Of a stretch of 64,000 bases of DNA, positions 1 to 8,021 are shown in pieces. The notes beneath the pieces are model-generated. The model was not told where the DNA came from. It did no database searches and saw nothing but the letters and a program-made list of their open reading frames with translations. Numbering within the stretch: position 1 is the first letter of the stretch; the number at the start of each line of letters is the position of its first letter. Origin of the DNA: Parvibaculum sp039973015. Lineage in GTDB: Bacteria > Pseudomonadota > Alphaproteobacteria > Parvibaculales > Parvibaculaceae. Where the stretch lies: NCBI RefSeq assembly GCF_039973015.1, contig NZ_JBDWLT010000013.1, forward strand, positions 1-64,000, read 5' to 3'. The translations under genes and the position numbers were made by a program.

Positions 1-165
1 ATTACCCGCCAACCTCCTGAAATCGCCCGGGACGCAGGACTGTTCCCCACGCCGCAGGATCGGTTCCCTCTCCACGCATTCGGCCAGTCCGGACGCGCCC
101 TTCGGTGGAGCGAGATCGAACTAATATGGGTACGGAGGAAGCGAGGGGGACAAGTTTATTTTGGA

Positions 166-798
166 TCACGCCCCGGCACCCTCTGCCTCCCTCTGTCTGG
201 CAGCCTTCATTTCTGCAATGAAAATTTCGATATCCGGCACAATCAGCGCGATGAGTTTATCCGCCGCCTTCTGCTTTCCTTCCGCTGCATCAGTATTCAT
301 TTTCTCCCAATAACCATCACCTTCCGAGGAGTGCACTTTGTATTGTTTGACTGTGCTTTTGCCGGAAGAGGCAATTTGCATGGCGACGTCGAGGTAATAC
401 TGCTGAAGGTGAGGGTTGTGCGAGGTCTGGACGAAGGCCAGAACGATGACGACATCTGTCATTTCGCCGGCGGGAACTACGGTCTTCATTTTGAGAAGAC
501 CAAGGCGTGTCAGCTCCGCACTCAAGGATTCAGTGAAGACCCGCTGGTCGGCTTCATTGAAATGAAGGTTGGGGTAGGGACCTGTCTCCATCGGCATGAA
601 AAGACCAGGTCCGATATAGACCATCGTACTGCCGTTTGCGCCTTCAACCACGCCCGTGAATAGTTGTACGATGCCGGTCATGTCGGATTGGGTCGCTACA
701 GATTGCTTATAGGAAACGCTGCGCAGGTTCGGATCAACGCATCCGCCCAGAAGCATGTTCAGTGCTAATAGCGTAACAACACTCGCGGTTCGCAACAT
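166..798 (-). CDS. Putative lipoprotein of unknown function, 210 aa
   Basis: The first 20 residues form a hydrophobic signal ending in a lipobox (LLGGC), so the mature protein is probably a lipid-anchored periplasmic protein with Cys20 at its N terminus. I recognise no domain in the rest. It has a mixed region with 'TDVVIVLAFVQTSHNP' near residue 115 and a charged C-terminal helix ending in Glu/Ala. The ATG at 798 is preceded by a run of G (802-807) that serves as ribosome-binding site and lies at the foot of a strong hairpin (803-845). The gene follows nrdJ on the same strand with an 86-nt gap, but nothing ties the functions together. Sampled lines look less GC-rich than the neighbours (about 55 percent by eye), which hints at a different origin. 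Confidence 0.7.
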   Translation of the reverse strand: MLRTASVVTLLALNMLLGGCVDPNLRSVSYKQSVATQSDMTGIVQLFTGVVEGANGSTMVYIGPGLFMPMETGPYPNLHFNEADQRVFTESLSAELTRLGLLKMKTVVPAGEMTDVVIVLAFVQTSHNPHLQQYYLDVAMQIASSGKSTVKQYKVHSSEGDGYWEKMNTDAAEGKQKAADKLIALIVPDIEIFIAEMKAARQREAEGAGA

Positions 799-802
799 TT
801 TC

Positions 803-845
803 CCCCCGGATACTGGTTCAACGATCGAACCAGTATCCGCCGGGG
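803..845 (-). promoter_or_regulatory. Hairpin next to the lipoprotein start, overlapping its ribosome-binding site
   Basis: A perfect 12-bp inverted repeat (808-819 with 827-838, 7-nt loop) lies between the nrdJ stop and the lipoprotein ATG at 798. Its base is extended by C803-C807 on one side and G842-G845 on the other, with a 3-nt bulge (839-841). Read on the minus strand the 3' arm runs into GGGGGG, which is the only Shine-Dalgarno-like sequence for the lipoprotein. No T-run follows on either strand, so it does not look like a standard intrinsic terminator. It may control translation of the lipoprotein or stabilise the 3' end of nrdJ mRNA. Confidence 0.6.
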
Positions 846-884
846 AAAATTAAGCCGCAAGGAAATCTAGCGAGCGTATGGCGT

Positions 885-3800
885 TCAACTACAGCCGCTG
901 GTCCCGCCGCAGGTGTCGCATTTCAGGCAGGTGCCGTTGCGCACCATGGTGAAGTTGCCGCATTCACTGCAGGCTTCGCCCTCATAGCCCTTCATGCGCG
1001 CTTCGACGACACGCGACATGCCCGCACCGCCCGAAGATCCGTTGCCTGACGAGGTCCGCGAAACGGAGCTGACAGCCATTGCGCCGGAGACCTCGCCCGA
1101 TCCCGAACGCATCAGAGCGCCGGCCGCCATGACTTCGGCCTTCACCGTCTGGTCGCGAACGGCGGGCGTCGCGACCGCTTCGGCCGTCTCCGCGCGCGCT
1201 TCCGCTGCGGCGCCACCCATATTCGAATTGCGCACGAGATAGAGGTTCCCCATCTGCGCCATGCGCGTATAGCCGGGGCTGACGACAGACGCTGCGGGAA
1301 GTGCGGGCGCCTTGCCTTCGTCGGCGCCATCACCCATCGCGTCGAAGGCCATTTCCTTCGGATCGACATGGCCGAGGTCCGAACGTCCGAGATAGGAGAC
1401 GGCCAGTTCGCGGAACACATAGTCGAGGATCGAGGTCGCGTTCTTGATCCGGTCATTGCCCTGCACGAGACCCGCGGGCTCGAAGCGCGTAAAGGTGAAG
1501 GCCTCCACATATTCTTCCAGCGGGACGCCATATTGCAGGCCGAGCGACACGGCGATGGCGAAATTATTCATCAGCGAGCGGAAGGCCGCCCCTTCCTTGT
1601 GCATGTCGATGAAGATCTCACCGATCTGCCCGTCGTCATATTCGCCGGTGCGCAGATAGACCTTGTGGCCGCCGACCAGCGCCTTCTGCGTATAGCCCTT
1701 GCGGCGATCCGGCAGGCGGTCGCGCGTCTTTTCCGAGGCGACCACGCGCTCGGCAAGCTCCATCGCGGCGCGTTGCGCGATGACGCGGGCGCGCTCCTGT
1801 GCAGGCTGCGCGACGAGTGTCTCGACGGCGCTTTCCTCCTCGTCATCCTCGATATCGTCGTCGAGAAGCTGGGAGTTCAACGGTTGTGAAAGCTTGGAGC
1901 CGTCGCGGTAGAGTGCATTCGCCTTGAGCGCGAGTTTCCAGGACAGCAGGTAGCTCTCCTTGCAATCCTCGACGCTTGCGCTGTTCGGCATGTTGATCGT
2001 CTTGGAGATGGCACCCGAGATGAAGGGCTGCGCCGCCGCCATCATGCGGATATGGCTGTCGACGGAGAGGTAGCGCTTGCCGATACGGCCGCAGGGGTTG
2101 GCGCAGTCGAAGACGGGCAGGTGCTCGTCTTTCAGGCCCGGCGCGCCTTCAAGTGTCATCGCGCCGCAGACATGGAGGTTCGCCGCGTCGATTTCCTGTT
2201 TCGTGAAACCGAGGGCCGCCAGCATGTCGAAATCGAGATCGTCCATCGCGTCGGCATCGAGGCCGAGTGCTTCGGTGCAGAAGTCCTCGCCGAGCTGCCA
2301 CTTGTTGAAGGCGAAGCGGATGTCGAAGGCCGTTGCCAGCGCCTTTTCGATGGCATTGATCTTGTCCGGCGTGAAGCCGCGCTCCATCAGCCGCTCATGA
2401 TTGACGCCCGGCGCATTGGCAAGCGTGCCGAGGCCGACGGCGTAATCGACGATGGCCTCGATCGCCTTGTCGCCGTAGCCGAGTGTGCGGAGCGCCTGCG
2501 GCACCGCGCGGTTGATGATCTTGAAATAACCGCCGCCCGCGAGCTTCTTGAACTTCACCAGCGCGAAGTCCGGCTCGATGCCCGTGGTGTCGCAATCCAT
2601 GACGAGGCCGATCGTGCCTGTCGGCGCGATAACGGTGGTCTGCGCATTGCGGTAGCCATAGCGTTCGCCCATCGAAACCGCGAGATCCCATGAGGCGCAC
2701 GCATGATCGACAAGGTCGGGCTGCGGGCAGGAGGCTGCGTCGAGCGGCACGGGATAGACGCTCACTTGTTCATAGCCGCCATTGAGCCCGTGCGCCGCGC
2801 GCGCATGGTTGCGCATGACGCGGAGCATGTGATCGCGGTTTTCCTCAAAGCCTGCGAAGGCGCCAAGCTCCTTGGCCATCTGCGCCGAGGTCGCATAGCA
2901 AACGCCGGTCATGATGGCGCTGATCGCACCCGTGAGCGAACGCGCCTCGCGCGAGTCATAGCCAAGGCCGCAGGACATGAGCAGGCCGCCAATATTGGCA
3001 AAGCCAAGGCCGAGCGTGCGGAACTTGTAGCTCCGTTCCGCGATCTCGCGGCTCGGGAATTGCGCCATCAGCACCGAGATTTCGAGCACGATGGTCCAGA
3101 GTTTCACGGCATGCTCGAAGGCTTCAACATCGAAGCGCCCGTCCGCATCGCGGAATTGAAGCAGGTTGAGCGAGGCGAGGTTGCAGGCCGTATCGTCGAG
3201 GAACATATATTCCGAACACGGATTGCTCGCGCGGATCGGGCCGGAGGCAGGGCAGGTGTGCCAGTCGTTGATCGTCGTGTGATACTGGATGCCGGGGTCC
3301 GCGCTCGCCCATGCGGCGTGGCCGACCTGGTCCCAGAGTTCGCGCGCCGGGAGCGTCTTCGTCGTACCGCCGGTCAGGCGGCTCTTCAGCGACCACTCTT
3401 CGTCCTGTTCGACGGCGCGGAGAAACTCGTCGGTGACGCGCACAGTGTTGTTCGAGTTCTGGCCGGAAACGGTCAGATAGGCTTCCGAATCCCAATCCGT
3501 GTCGTAAACGCGGAAATCGATTTCCGTATAGCCCTGCTTCGCGAACTGGATCACGCGCTGGACATAGTTCTCCGGCACATGGCTTTTGCGCGCGGCGATC
3601 ACCTCCCGCTTGAGAGCGGGATTCTTCTTGGGGTCGAAACAGTCGCCGCCATCGCCTTCGCAGTTCACGCAGGCGCGCATGATGGCGTTGAGGTGCCTCT
3701 GGTTGATCTTCGAGCCGGTGACGAGCGCCGCCACCTTCTGCTCTTCCGTGACCTTCCAGCTGATGAAATCCTCGATATCCGGGTGATCGATATCGACAAT

Positions 3801-4643
3801 GACCATCTTCGCCGCGCGCCGCGTGGTGCCGCCCGATTTGATCGCGCCCGCCGCCCGGTCGCCGATCTTGAGGAAGCTCATCAGGCCGGAGGACTTGCCG
3901 CCGCCGGAGAGGGACTCGTTCTCGCCGCGCAGGCTGGAGAAATTGGAGCCCGTGCCCGAGCCATATTTGAAGAGCCGCGCCTCGCGCACCCACAGATCCA
4001 TGATGCCGTTCTCGTTCACGAGATCGTCGTTCACGCTCTGGATGAAGCAGGCATGGGGCTGCGGAAATTCATAGGCTGTCCGGGTGTGAGCCGTCTCGCC
4101 GGTTGCCGGGTCGGTCCGCCAGTGGCCCTGCGCCGGGCCGTCGATGCCATAGGCCCAGTGGAGGCCGGTGTTGAACCATTGCGGGGAGTTGGGCGCCGCG
4201 ATCTGGGCCGCCAGCATGAAGCGCTGCTCGTCGAAGAAGGCGCGCGCGTCGGCCTCGCTGTCGAAATAGCCGCCCTTCCAGCCCCAATAGGCCCATGTGC
4301 CCGCCAGCCGGTCGAAGACCTGCCGCGCATCGCGCTCGGGGCCGAAGCGGTCTTCCTCGCGCAGTGCCGCCATCGCGTCATGGTCCGGCTCGTGCCGCCA
4401 CAGGAATTCCGGTACGCCATCTTCCGGTACCGCCTTCAGCAGGGCCGCGATGCCCGCCTTGCGGAAATATTTCTGGGCCAGCACGTCGCAAGCGACCTGG
4501 CTCGAGTCGGCCGGCACGGCGATGTCCTGGAGATTGAAGACGACCGAGCCGTCCGGATTGCGGATCTCGCTCGTCGTCGTCCTGAACTCAATGCCTTCGT
4601 AAGGCGACTGGCCCTCGACTGTGAAGCAACGCTGGATACGCAT
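885..4643 (-). CDS. nrdJ: Vitamin B12-dependent (class II) ribonucleotide reductase
   Basis: Converts ribonucleotides to deoxyribonucleotides using adenosylcobalamin as radical source, so it works with or without oxygen. At 1252 aa it has the length of the large alphaproteobacterial form. The active-site loop 'ASNPCSEYMFLDDT' near residue 472 carries the Asn-x-Cys-x-Glu pattern that binds substrate and holds the thiyl cysteine in this superfamily. The last about 28 residues contain six cysteines in CxxC-type pairs ('CSECGNF', 'CLKCDTCGG'), the expected redox or metal-binding tail. Long Ala/Ser-rich linkers precede that tail. The ATG at 4643 is chosen because the conserved start follows directly. 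No class I nrdAB is in the window. A structured leader and a good promoter lie upstream. Confidence 0.95.
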   Translation of the reverse strand: MRIQRCFTVEGQSPYEGIEFRTTTSEIRNPDGSVVFNLQDIAVPADSSQVACDVLAQKYFRKAGIAALLKAVPEDGVPEFLWRHEPDHDAMAALREEDRFGPERDARQVFDRLAGTWAYWGWKGGYFDSEADARAFFDEQRFMLAAQIAAPNSPQWFNTGLHWAYGIDGPAQGHWRTDPATGETAHTRTAYEFPQPHACFIQSVNDDLVNENGIMDLWVREARLFKYGSGTGSNFSSLRGENESLSGGGKSSGLMSFLKIGDRAAGAIKSGGTTRRAAKMVIVDIDHPDIEDFISWKVTEEQKVAALVTGSKINQRHLNAIMRACVNCEGDGGDCFDPKKNPALKREVIAARKSHVPENYVQRVIQFAKQGYTEIDFRVYDTDWDSEAYLTVSGQNSNNTVRVTDEFLRAVEQDEEWSLKSRLTGGTTKTLPARELWDQVGHAAWASADPGIQYHTTINDWHTCPASGPIRASNPCSEYMFLDDTACNLASLNLLQFRDADGRFDVEAFEHAVKLWTIVLEISVLMAQFPSREIAERSYKFRTLGLGFANIGGLLMSCGLGYDSREARSLTGAISAIMTGVCYATSAQMAKELGAFAGFEENRDHMLRVMRNHARAAHGLNGGYEQVSVYPVPLDAASCPQPDLVDHACASWDLAVSMGERYGYRNAQTTVIAPTGTIGLVMDCDTTGIEPDFALVKFKKLAGGGYFKIINRAVPQALRTLGYGDKAIEAIVDYAVGLGTLANAPGVNHERLMERGFTPDKINAIEKALATAFDIRFAFNKWQLGEDFCTEALGLDADAMDDLDFDMLAALGFTKQEIDAANLHVCGAMTLEGAPGLKDEHLPVFDCANPCGRIGKRYLSVDSHIRMMAAAQPFISGAISKTINMPNSASVEDCKESYLLSWKLALKANALYRDGSKLSQPLNSQLLDDDIEDDEEESAVETLVAQPAQERARVIAQRAAMELAERVVASEKTRDRLPDRRKGYTQKALVGGHKVYLRTGEYDDGQIGEIFIDMHKEGAAFRSLMNNFAIAVSLGLQYGVPLEEYVEAFTFTRFEPAGLVQGNDRIKNATSILDYVFRELAVSYLGRSDLGHVDPKEMAFDAMGDGADEGKAPALPAASVVSPGYTRMAQMGNLYLVRNSNMGGAAAEARAETAEAVATPAVRDQTVKAEVMAAGALMRSGSGEVSGAMAVSSVSRTSSGNGSSGGAGMSRVVEARMKGYEGEACSECGNFTMVRNGTCLKCDTCGGTSGCS

Positions 4644-4865
4644 CTGGCCCCCGGATTCTCGCTATGCATTTGCTGCCTCGGGGGAGAGGAAGGAGCACGC
4701 ATGCCGGGCTCGCCCGGCACACATCGGAGCGTACTTCACCATTGCGCCGAGCCATTCTGGAGCAACCTTTCAAGTGGTTGATTCCATTTGGCTTTCGTCG
4801 CTGAGCCGTTAGCTCTTTGTGGTGCCCGCCTGTTGCTGCTGCCTCATCCCCTGAGGGAAACCAAA
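4644..4865 (-). promoter_or_regulatory. Structured 5' leader of nrdJ (candidate cis-regulatory RNA) with a 26-codon upstream ORF
   Basis: About 220 nt separate the predicted promoter from the nrdJ ATG. Visible pairings (plus-strand coordinates) are: a nested stem 4751-4754/4789-4792, 4758-4761/4783-4786 and 4763-4767/4776-4780; a competing pairing 4790-4793/4804-4807 that shares bases with its outer helix; a 5-bp hairpin 4842-4846/4852-4856; and a GC hairpin 4702-4719 with a 4-nt loop. TGCTGCCTC occurs at 4671-4679 and 4838-4846. A short ORF (ATG 4742-4740, TAG 4664-4662) ends 18 nt before nrdJ. I find no clear B12-box of the standard cobalamin riboswitch. This is a candidate switch or attenuator, unproven. 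Confidence 0.45.
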
Positions 4866-4894
4866 TCCTAGGGAGGATGGGCGGCAGGCGTCAA
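4866..4894 (-). promoter_or_regulatory. Predicted sigma70-type promoter of nrdJ
   Basis: On the minus strand TTGACG (4894-4889) is followed after 17 nt by CTAGGA (4871-4866); with an 18-nt spacer the hexamer reads TAGGAT. The -35 matches five of six consensus bases. Transcription would start near 4858 and give a leader of about 215 nt. Confidence 0.5.
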
Positions 4895-4967
4895 GCCAAA
4901 GACGCAAGATGTAGATGCCGCAGGCATCCGAGCCACAGGATGCGGTGGCGATTTCATCCGAATCGAG

Positions 4968-4994
4968 CGGTTAACAAAATTTCGCCGGTTAACA
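4968..4994 (+). repeat. Direct repeat CGGTTAACA upstream of the response regulator
   Basis: The 9-mer CGGTTAACA occurs at 4968-4976 and 4986-4994, a centre spacing of 18 bp (nearly two helical turns). Each copy contains the palindrome GTTAAC and resembles a CtrA half-site (TTAAC), although the spacing is not the TTAA-N7-TTAA of CtrA. It sits 67 nt upstream of the response regulator start and about 75 nt behind the nrdJ promoter, so it could act on either gene. Confidence 0.4.
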
Positions 4995-5061
4995 GAGCGG
5001 AAACCCTCGATCTGATATCACTGTCGAAAGGCTCGATACCCAGAATAGGTGGAGACGCAGT

Positions 5062-5586
5062 GTGGGCGAGGTGAGTACAGCATTCGGCAAGGAGCTCAAG
5101 TCGCTGAAAATCCTGATGGTCGAGGACAATGGCAGCATGAGGCTGCTGTTGCGGACCATGCTCCATACCTTTGGCATCACCAATATTCTCCAGGCGCGCG
5201 ACGGCACGGCCGGTCTTGCAGAGCTGCAAATCCACGACGTCGATCTGATTATCACGGACTGGGAAATGGAGCCGATGAACGGCCGCGATTTCATTACCCG
5301 GATACGCGCCGTGGGCAACGAGCCCGTTTGCTTCACCCCCATCATTCTCCTCACCGGGCACGCCTCGCGCGGCCTTCTCACCGAAGCCTTCGAGATCGGT
5401 GCGACCCATCTCCTTGTGAAGCCGGTGACGCCGGCAAGCCTTCTCAGCCGCATCCAGTGGGTGCTGAATGACGACCGCCAGTTCGAGCGGGCAGGCGGCA
5501 TCTATCGCCAGCCCATGCTCATCCATGAGCGCGAGGGCCTTCGCCGCACACGCACGGCAAGCCAGACCACATGGGCTCTCGAATAA
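5062..5586 (+). CDS. Single-domain response regulator (CheY-like), 174 aa
   Basis: A receiver domain spans about residues 14-135. The acidic pair is E21-D22, the phosphoacceptor is D66 in 'IITDWEMEPMNG', the switch residue is T98 in 'LLTGHAS', and the conserved lysine is K120 in 'VKPV'. No output domain follows, only a 40-residue basic tail, so it probably acts by protein contact. No histidine kinase is adjacent. The GTG at 5062 is preferred because AGGTGGAG lies 7 nt upstream; a second GTG at 5071 is possible. The gene is divergent from nrdJ. Confidence 0.85.
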   Translation: MGEVSTAFGKELKSLKILMVEDNGSMRLLLRTMLHTFGITNILQARDGTAGLAELQIHDVDLIITDWEMEPMNGRDFITRIRAVGNEPVCFTPIILLTGHASRGLLTEAFEIGATHLLVKPVTPASLLSRIQWVLNDDRQFERAGGIYRQPMLIHEREGLRRTRTASQTTWALE

Positions 5587-5731
5587 GCGGCCGGAAGGCT
5601 GGACCAGCCCCTCTCCCGGTGCCATATTCGGCCCGCTTTCCCGCCCCCTTCGGGCCGGAATCGTGATTATAATGGCAGCTCTCCCGCGGCATGCAGGGAT
5701 GCGCCGCTCGCTTACTCAACGGGATCGTTCC

Positions 5732-6130
5732 ATGGGCTTGTTTTCGGAAATCTTCGTCTGGTGGCAGGGGCAGACCATGGGCACCCGCTTCTACACCTGG
5801 CGCAAGGGCAGGCTCGTCGGCGAAGACGGGCAGGGCAATCGCTACTACGAGGCGAAGGATGGCCGCGAGATCGGCGGTTATCAGCGCCGCTGGGTGATCT
5901 ATAACGGTCTTGCCGAGGCCTCCCGCGTACCGCCGGAATGGCACGGCTGGCTCCATCACACCGTGGATACGCCGCCCGGGGAGCAAAGCTATGTGGCGCG
6001 CGAATGGGAAAAGCCCCACATGCCGAACCTCACCGGCACGCAGCACGCCTATCGCCCGGCGGGCAGCCTCCACAAGGATGCCCGCCGGCCGCAGGCCACG
6101 GGCGACTATCAGGCATGGCGCCCCGAATAG
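5732..6130 (+). CDS. NADH:ubiquinone oxidoreductase accessory subunit, NDUFA12 family
   Basis: The 132-residue protein has the family core: 'WWQGQTMGTRFYTW' near the N terminus, 'GNRYYEAKD', 'RRWVIYNG' and 'PPEWHGWLHH'. NDUFA12 (B17.2) is a supernumerary subunit or assembly factor of complex I, shared by alphaproteobacteria and mitochondria. The ATG at 5732 is used because the family sequence starts there; an in-frame extension further upstream is not family-like. It opens a plus-strand group with mlaD and a DUF2155 gene, a grouping common in Hyphomicrobiales. Confidence 0.9.
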   Translation: MGLFSEIFVWWQGQTMGTRFYTWRKGRLVGEDGQGNRYYEAKDGREIGGYQRRWVIYNGLAEASRVPPEWHGWLHHTVDTPPGEQSYVAREWEKPHMPNLTGTQHAYRPAGSLHKDARRPQATGDYQAWRPE

Positions 6131-6172
6131 GCAGCCGCCGCATCATTTGATTCCGGGTTATCGGGGACGTCT

Positions 6173-6631
6173 ATGCAAAGCAATCTCGTCGAAACGCTGA
6201 TCGGCACCGTGGTCGTCGCGGTGGCCGCCGTCTTCCTCTTTTACGGCTACACCAGTTCAGGCATGCGCAGTGCTGCGGGCTACCACGTGGATGCGGCTTT
6301 CAGCTCCGTCGACGGGCTTGCGACCGGCGCCGATGTCCGCCTCTCCGGCATCAAGATCGGCACGGTGGTGAAGCAGTCGCTCGACCCCGAAACCTATCAG
6401 GCGGTTGTCACCCTCGACATCGCACCCAACGTGAAGCTGCCCGACGACAGCAGCGCCAAGATCACGAGCGAAGGCCTTCTCGGCGGCTCCTATATTTCGG
6501 TTACGCCCGGCGGCAGCGAGGAACTCCTCACCGAGGGCGGCGAGATCATGTTCACGCAAGGCTCCGTCGATCTCATGAGCCTCATCGGGCAAGCCGTCTT
6601 CTCCGCCTCGGATAGCGGCGACAGCAAGTAA
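6173..6631 (+). CDS. mlaD: MlaD-like MCE-domain protein (outer membrane lipid asymmetry)
   Basis: One N-terminal membrane helix (about residues 8-26, 'IGTVVVAVAAVFLFYGY') is followed by a single MCE domain (about 38-115, 'DGLATGADVRLSGIKIGTV') and a short tail. MlaD is the inner-membrane-anchored lipid-binding subunit of the Mla transporter, which moves phospholipid between the membranes. At 152 aa it is slightly short but complete. The mlaE, mlaF and mlaC partners are not here, so this is a detached mlaD. It lies 42 nt after the NDUFA12 gene and is probably co-transcribed with it. Confidence 0.88.
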   Translation: MQSNLVETLIGTVVVAVAAVFLFYGYTSSGMRSAAGYHVDAAFSSVDGLATGADVRLSGIKIGTVVKQSLDPETYQAVVTLDIAPNVKLPDDSSAKITSEGLLGGSYISVTPGGSEELLTEGGEIMFTQGSVDLMSLIGQAVFSASDSGDSK

Positions 6632-6650
6632 TCCTTCCCGGAGAGTGCCG

Positions 6651-7085
6651 ATGCGTTTCCTCATTCCTTCGGCAGCAGGCCTCGCCTTCCTCGCGCTCGG
6701 CGCGGGACCGGCGCTGGCCGAGAAATTTCCCGTCGCCGTCTTCAACGGCCTCGACAAGATTACCGCGCGCGTGAGCGCCTTCGAGGCGCAGGTGAACGAG
6801 CCGGCAACCTTCGGCACGTTGCAGGTGCTGGTACGCGCCTGCGACAAGAGTCCGCCGGAAGAAACCCCGCGCACCGCCGCCTATGTCGAAATCCGTCAGA
6901 TTGAACGCAAGGGTGCGACGGCGGCGGACCCGAATGCGGGAACCGGGTTGCAGCCCGCGCCGATCTTCTCCGGCTGGATGTTCGCCGAGAGCCCGGGCCT
7001 CAACGCCCTCGAACATCCCGTCTACGATATCTGGGTGACGGACTGCAAAACCTCGCCAGGCGATGCGTCCAGCGGCAGCGAATAG
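6651..7085 (+). CDS. DUF2155 periplasmic protein
   Basis: A signal peptide of about 23 residues ends at 'GPALA'. The mature part (about 120 aa) fits DUF2155, including 'VFNGLDKITARVSAFE' and 'FSGWMFAESPGLNALEHPVYDIWVTDC'-like elements that mark this family; its function is unknown. Two cysteines remain after cleavage and may form a disulfide. The ATG at 6651 is chosen because GGAGAG lies 5 nt upstream; an upstream GTG at 6645 overlaps that site. The last 64 nt overlap the 3' end of aat on the other strand. Members usually sit beside aat, as here. Confidence 0.85.
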   Translation: MRFLIPSAAGLAFLALGAGPALAEKFPVAVFNGLDKITARVSAFEAQVNEPATFGTLQVLVRACDKSPPEETPRTAAYVEIRQIERKGATAADPNAGTGLQPAPIFSGWMFAESPGLNALEHPVYDIWVTDCKTSPGDASSGSE

Positions 7086-7672
7086 AAGTCCGCATCCTCG
7101 TCCGTGGCGTCGAACAGCCGCACCCGATATTCATCCCGAGGAATTTCGATCGCGCCGAACTGGCTGAGATGCGAGGTCACGAATTGCGTGTCGAGCAGGC
7201 TGAAGCCGCCGCGAATGAGCCGTGCCACGAGATAGACGAGCGCTACCTTGCTCGCATCCGTCGCCCGGCTGAACATGCTCTCCCCGAAAAAGGCCCCGCC
7301 CAGCGACACGCCATATAGTCCGCCGACAAGCAGACTGCCCTGCCAGCATTCGACGGAATGCGCGTGGCCGTTCTCATGCAGCTCGCAATAGAGATCGACG
7401 ATCCTGTCGTTGATCCATGTGCCGTCGCGACTGGGCGCAGCCTCCGCGCAGCCGAGCATGGTCTCGCGGAAGGCCGTGTCGATGCGGACATCGAAGGGAG
7501 CTTGCCGGATGGTACGGCGAAGCCGTTTCGGTACGTGGAAGCTCTCCAGCGGCAGGATGCCCCGCGCTTCCGGGTCGATCCAGTAAAGCTCTGGATCGTC
7601 GCGCGACTCCGCCATCGGGAACACGCCATAGGCATAGGCGCGAAGCAATACTTCGGCGTCAATCTCGCTCAT
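7022..7672 (-). CDS. aat: Leucyl/phenylalanyl-tRNA--protein transferase
   Basis: Transfers Leu or Phe from its tRNA to proteins with an N-terminal Arg or Lys, marking them for ClpS/ClpAP degradation (N-degron pathway), in the cytoplasm. The 216 residues cover the whole family: 'YAYGVFPMAE' near the start, 'WIDPEARGILPLE', 'TWINDRI', 'HSVECW' and 'GGLYGVSLGGAFFGESMFS', which forms the acyl-tRNA binding core. The end of the gene overlaps the end of the DUF2155 gene by 64 nt in opposite orientation, so both C termini share DNA. Confidence 0.95.
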   Translation of the reverse strand: MSEIDAEVLLRAYAYGVFPMAESRDDPELYWIDPEARGILPLESFHVPKRLRRTIRQAPFDVRIDTAFRETMLGCAEAAPSRDGTWINDRIVDLYCELHENGHAHSVECWQGSLLVGGLYGVSLGGAFFGESMFSRATDASKVALVYLVARLIRGGFSLLDTQFVTSHLSQFGAIEIPRDEYRVRLFDATDEDADFYSLPLDASPGEVLQSVTQIS

Positions 7673-8021
7673 CTCGTTTCCGCAAATCCCTGCCCGTGGA
7701 GCAGACCCGGCGAACCTAGCGAAGATCGCGATGAAACGGTAGCGCCAGGTTCGCCCGGTTCATTCTAACGCCGATCTTTTGCCGCCTCGGGGAGTTTTTT
7801 GCATTCTCGTGTGACTTGCCGGACGCGCGATACGCAATCGCTGTCCCCGCCGAGGCCAAGCTGCGAGGCCAAGCTGGATGTTTGGTATGAGGGTGGCGAG
7901 CGGCGCCGCCAGCAGGCCAAGCGCGACAGCGCCCAGTCCCCGTGAGCCAGGGTGCGCGCGGGTCCAGCGCAAGAAGAACCCGCGAACGCCGCTACCGTTC
8001 CCGAACTTCTCTCCGGTCCGG
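7673..8021 (-). other. Intergenic region between accC and aat with a tandem 13-bp duplication
   Basis: No convincing gene lies in these 349 bases. CGAGGCCAAGCTG is repeated back to back at 7851-7863 and 7864-7876. A minus-strand frame of 70 codons from a TTG at 7972 has a short hydrophobic stretch but no ribosome-binding site and no recognisable family, so it is not called. The aat promoter is presumably near 7700-7760 but no clear -35/-10 pair is visible. Confidence 0.5.

Noticed and set aside
803..845. tRNA-like GGTTC...GAACC
   Set aside because: It is a simple perfect hairpin without acceptor stem, anticodon arm or conserved tRNA bases.
2703..4781. 692-codon plus-strand frame opposite nrdJ
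   Set aside because: It is the antisense of a strongly conserved gene. Long antisense frames arise from high third-position GC. The composition is not protein-like.
4644..4894. Standard adenosylcobalamin riboswitch upstream of nrdJ
   Set aside because: No recognisable B12-box or the other conserved blocks. Kept only as a structured leader of unknown type.
7760..7972. 70-codon minus-strand frame between accC and aat with a hydrophobic stretch
   Set aside because: TTG start, no ribosome-binding site, no recognisable family, and an unordered basic C terminus. Probably chance in GC-rich DNA.
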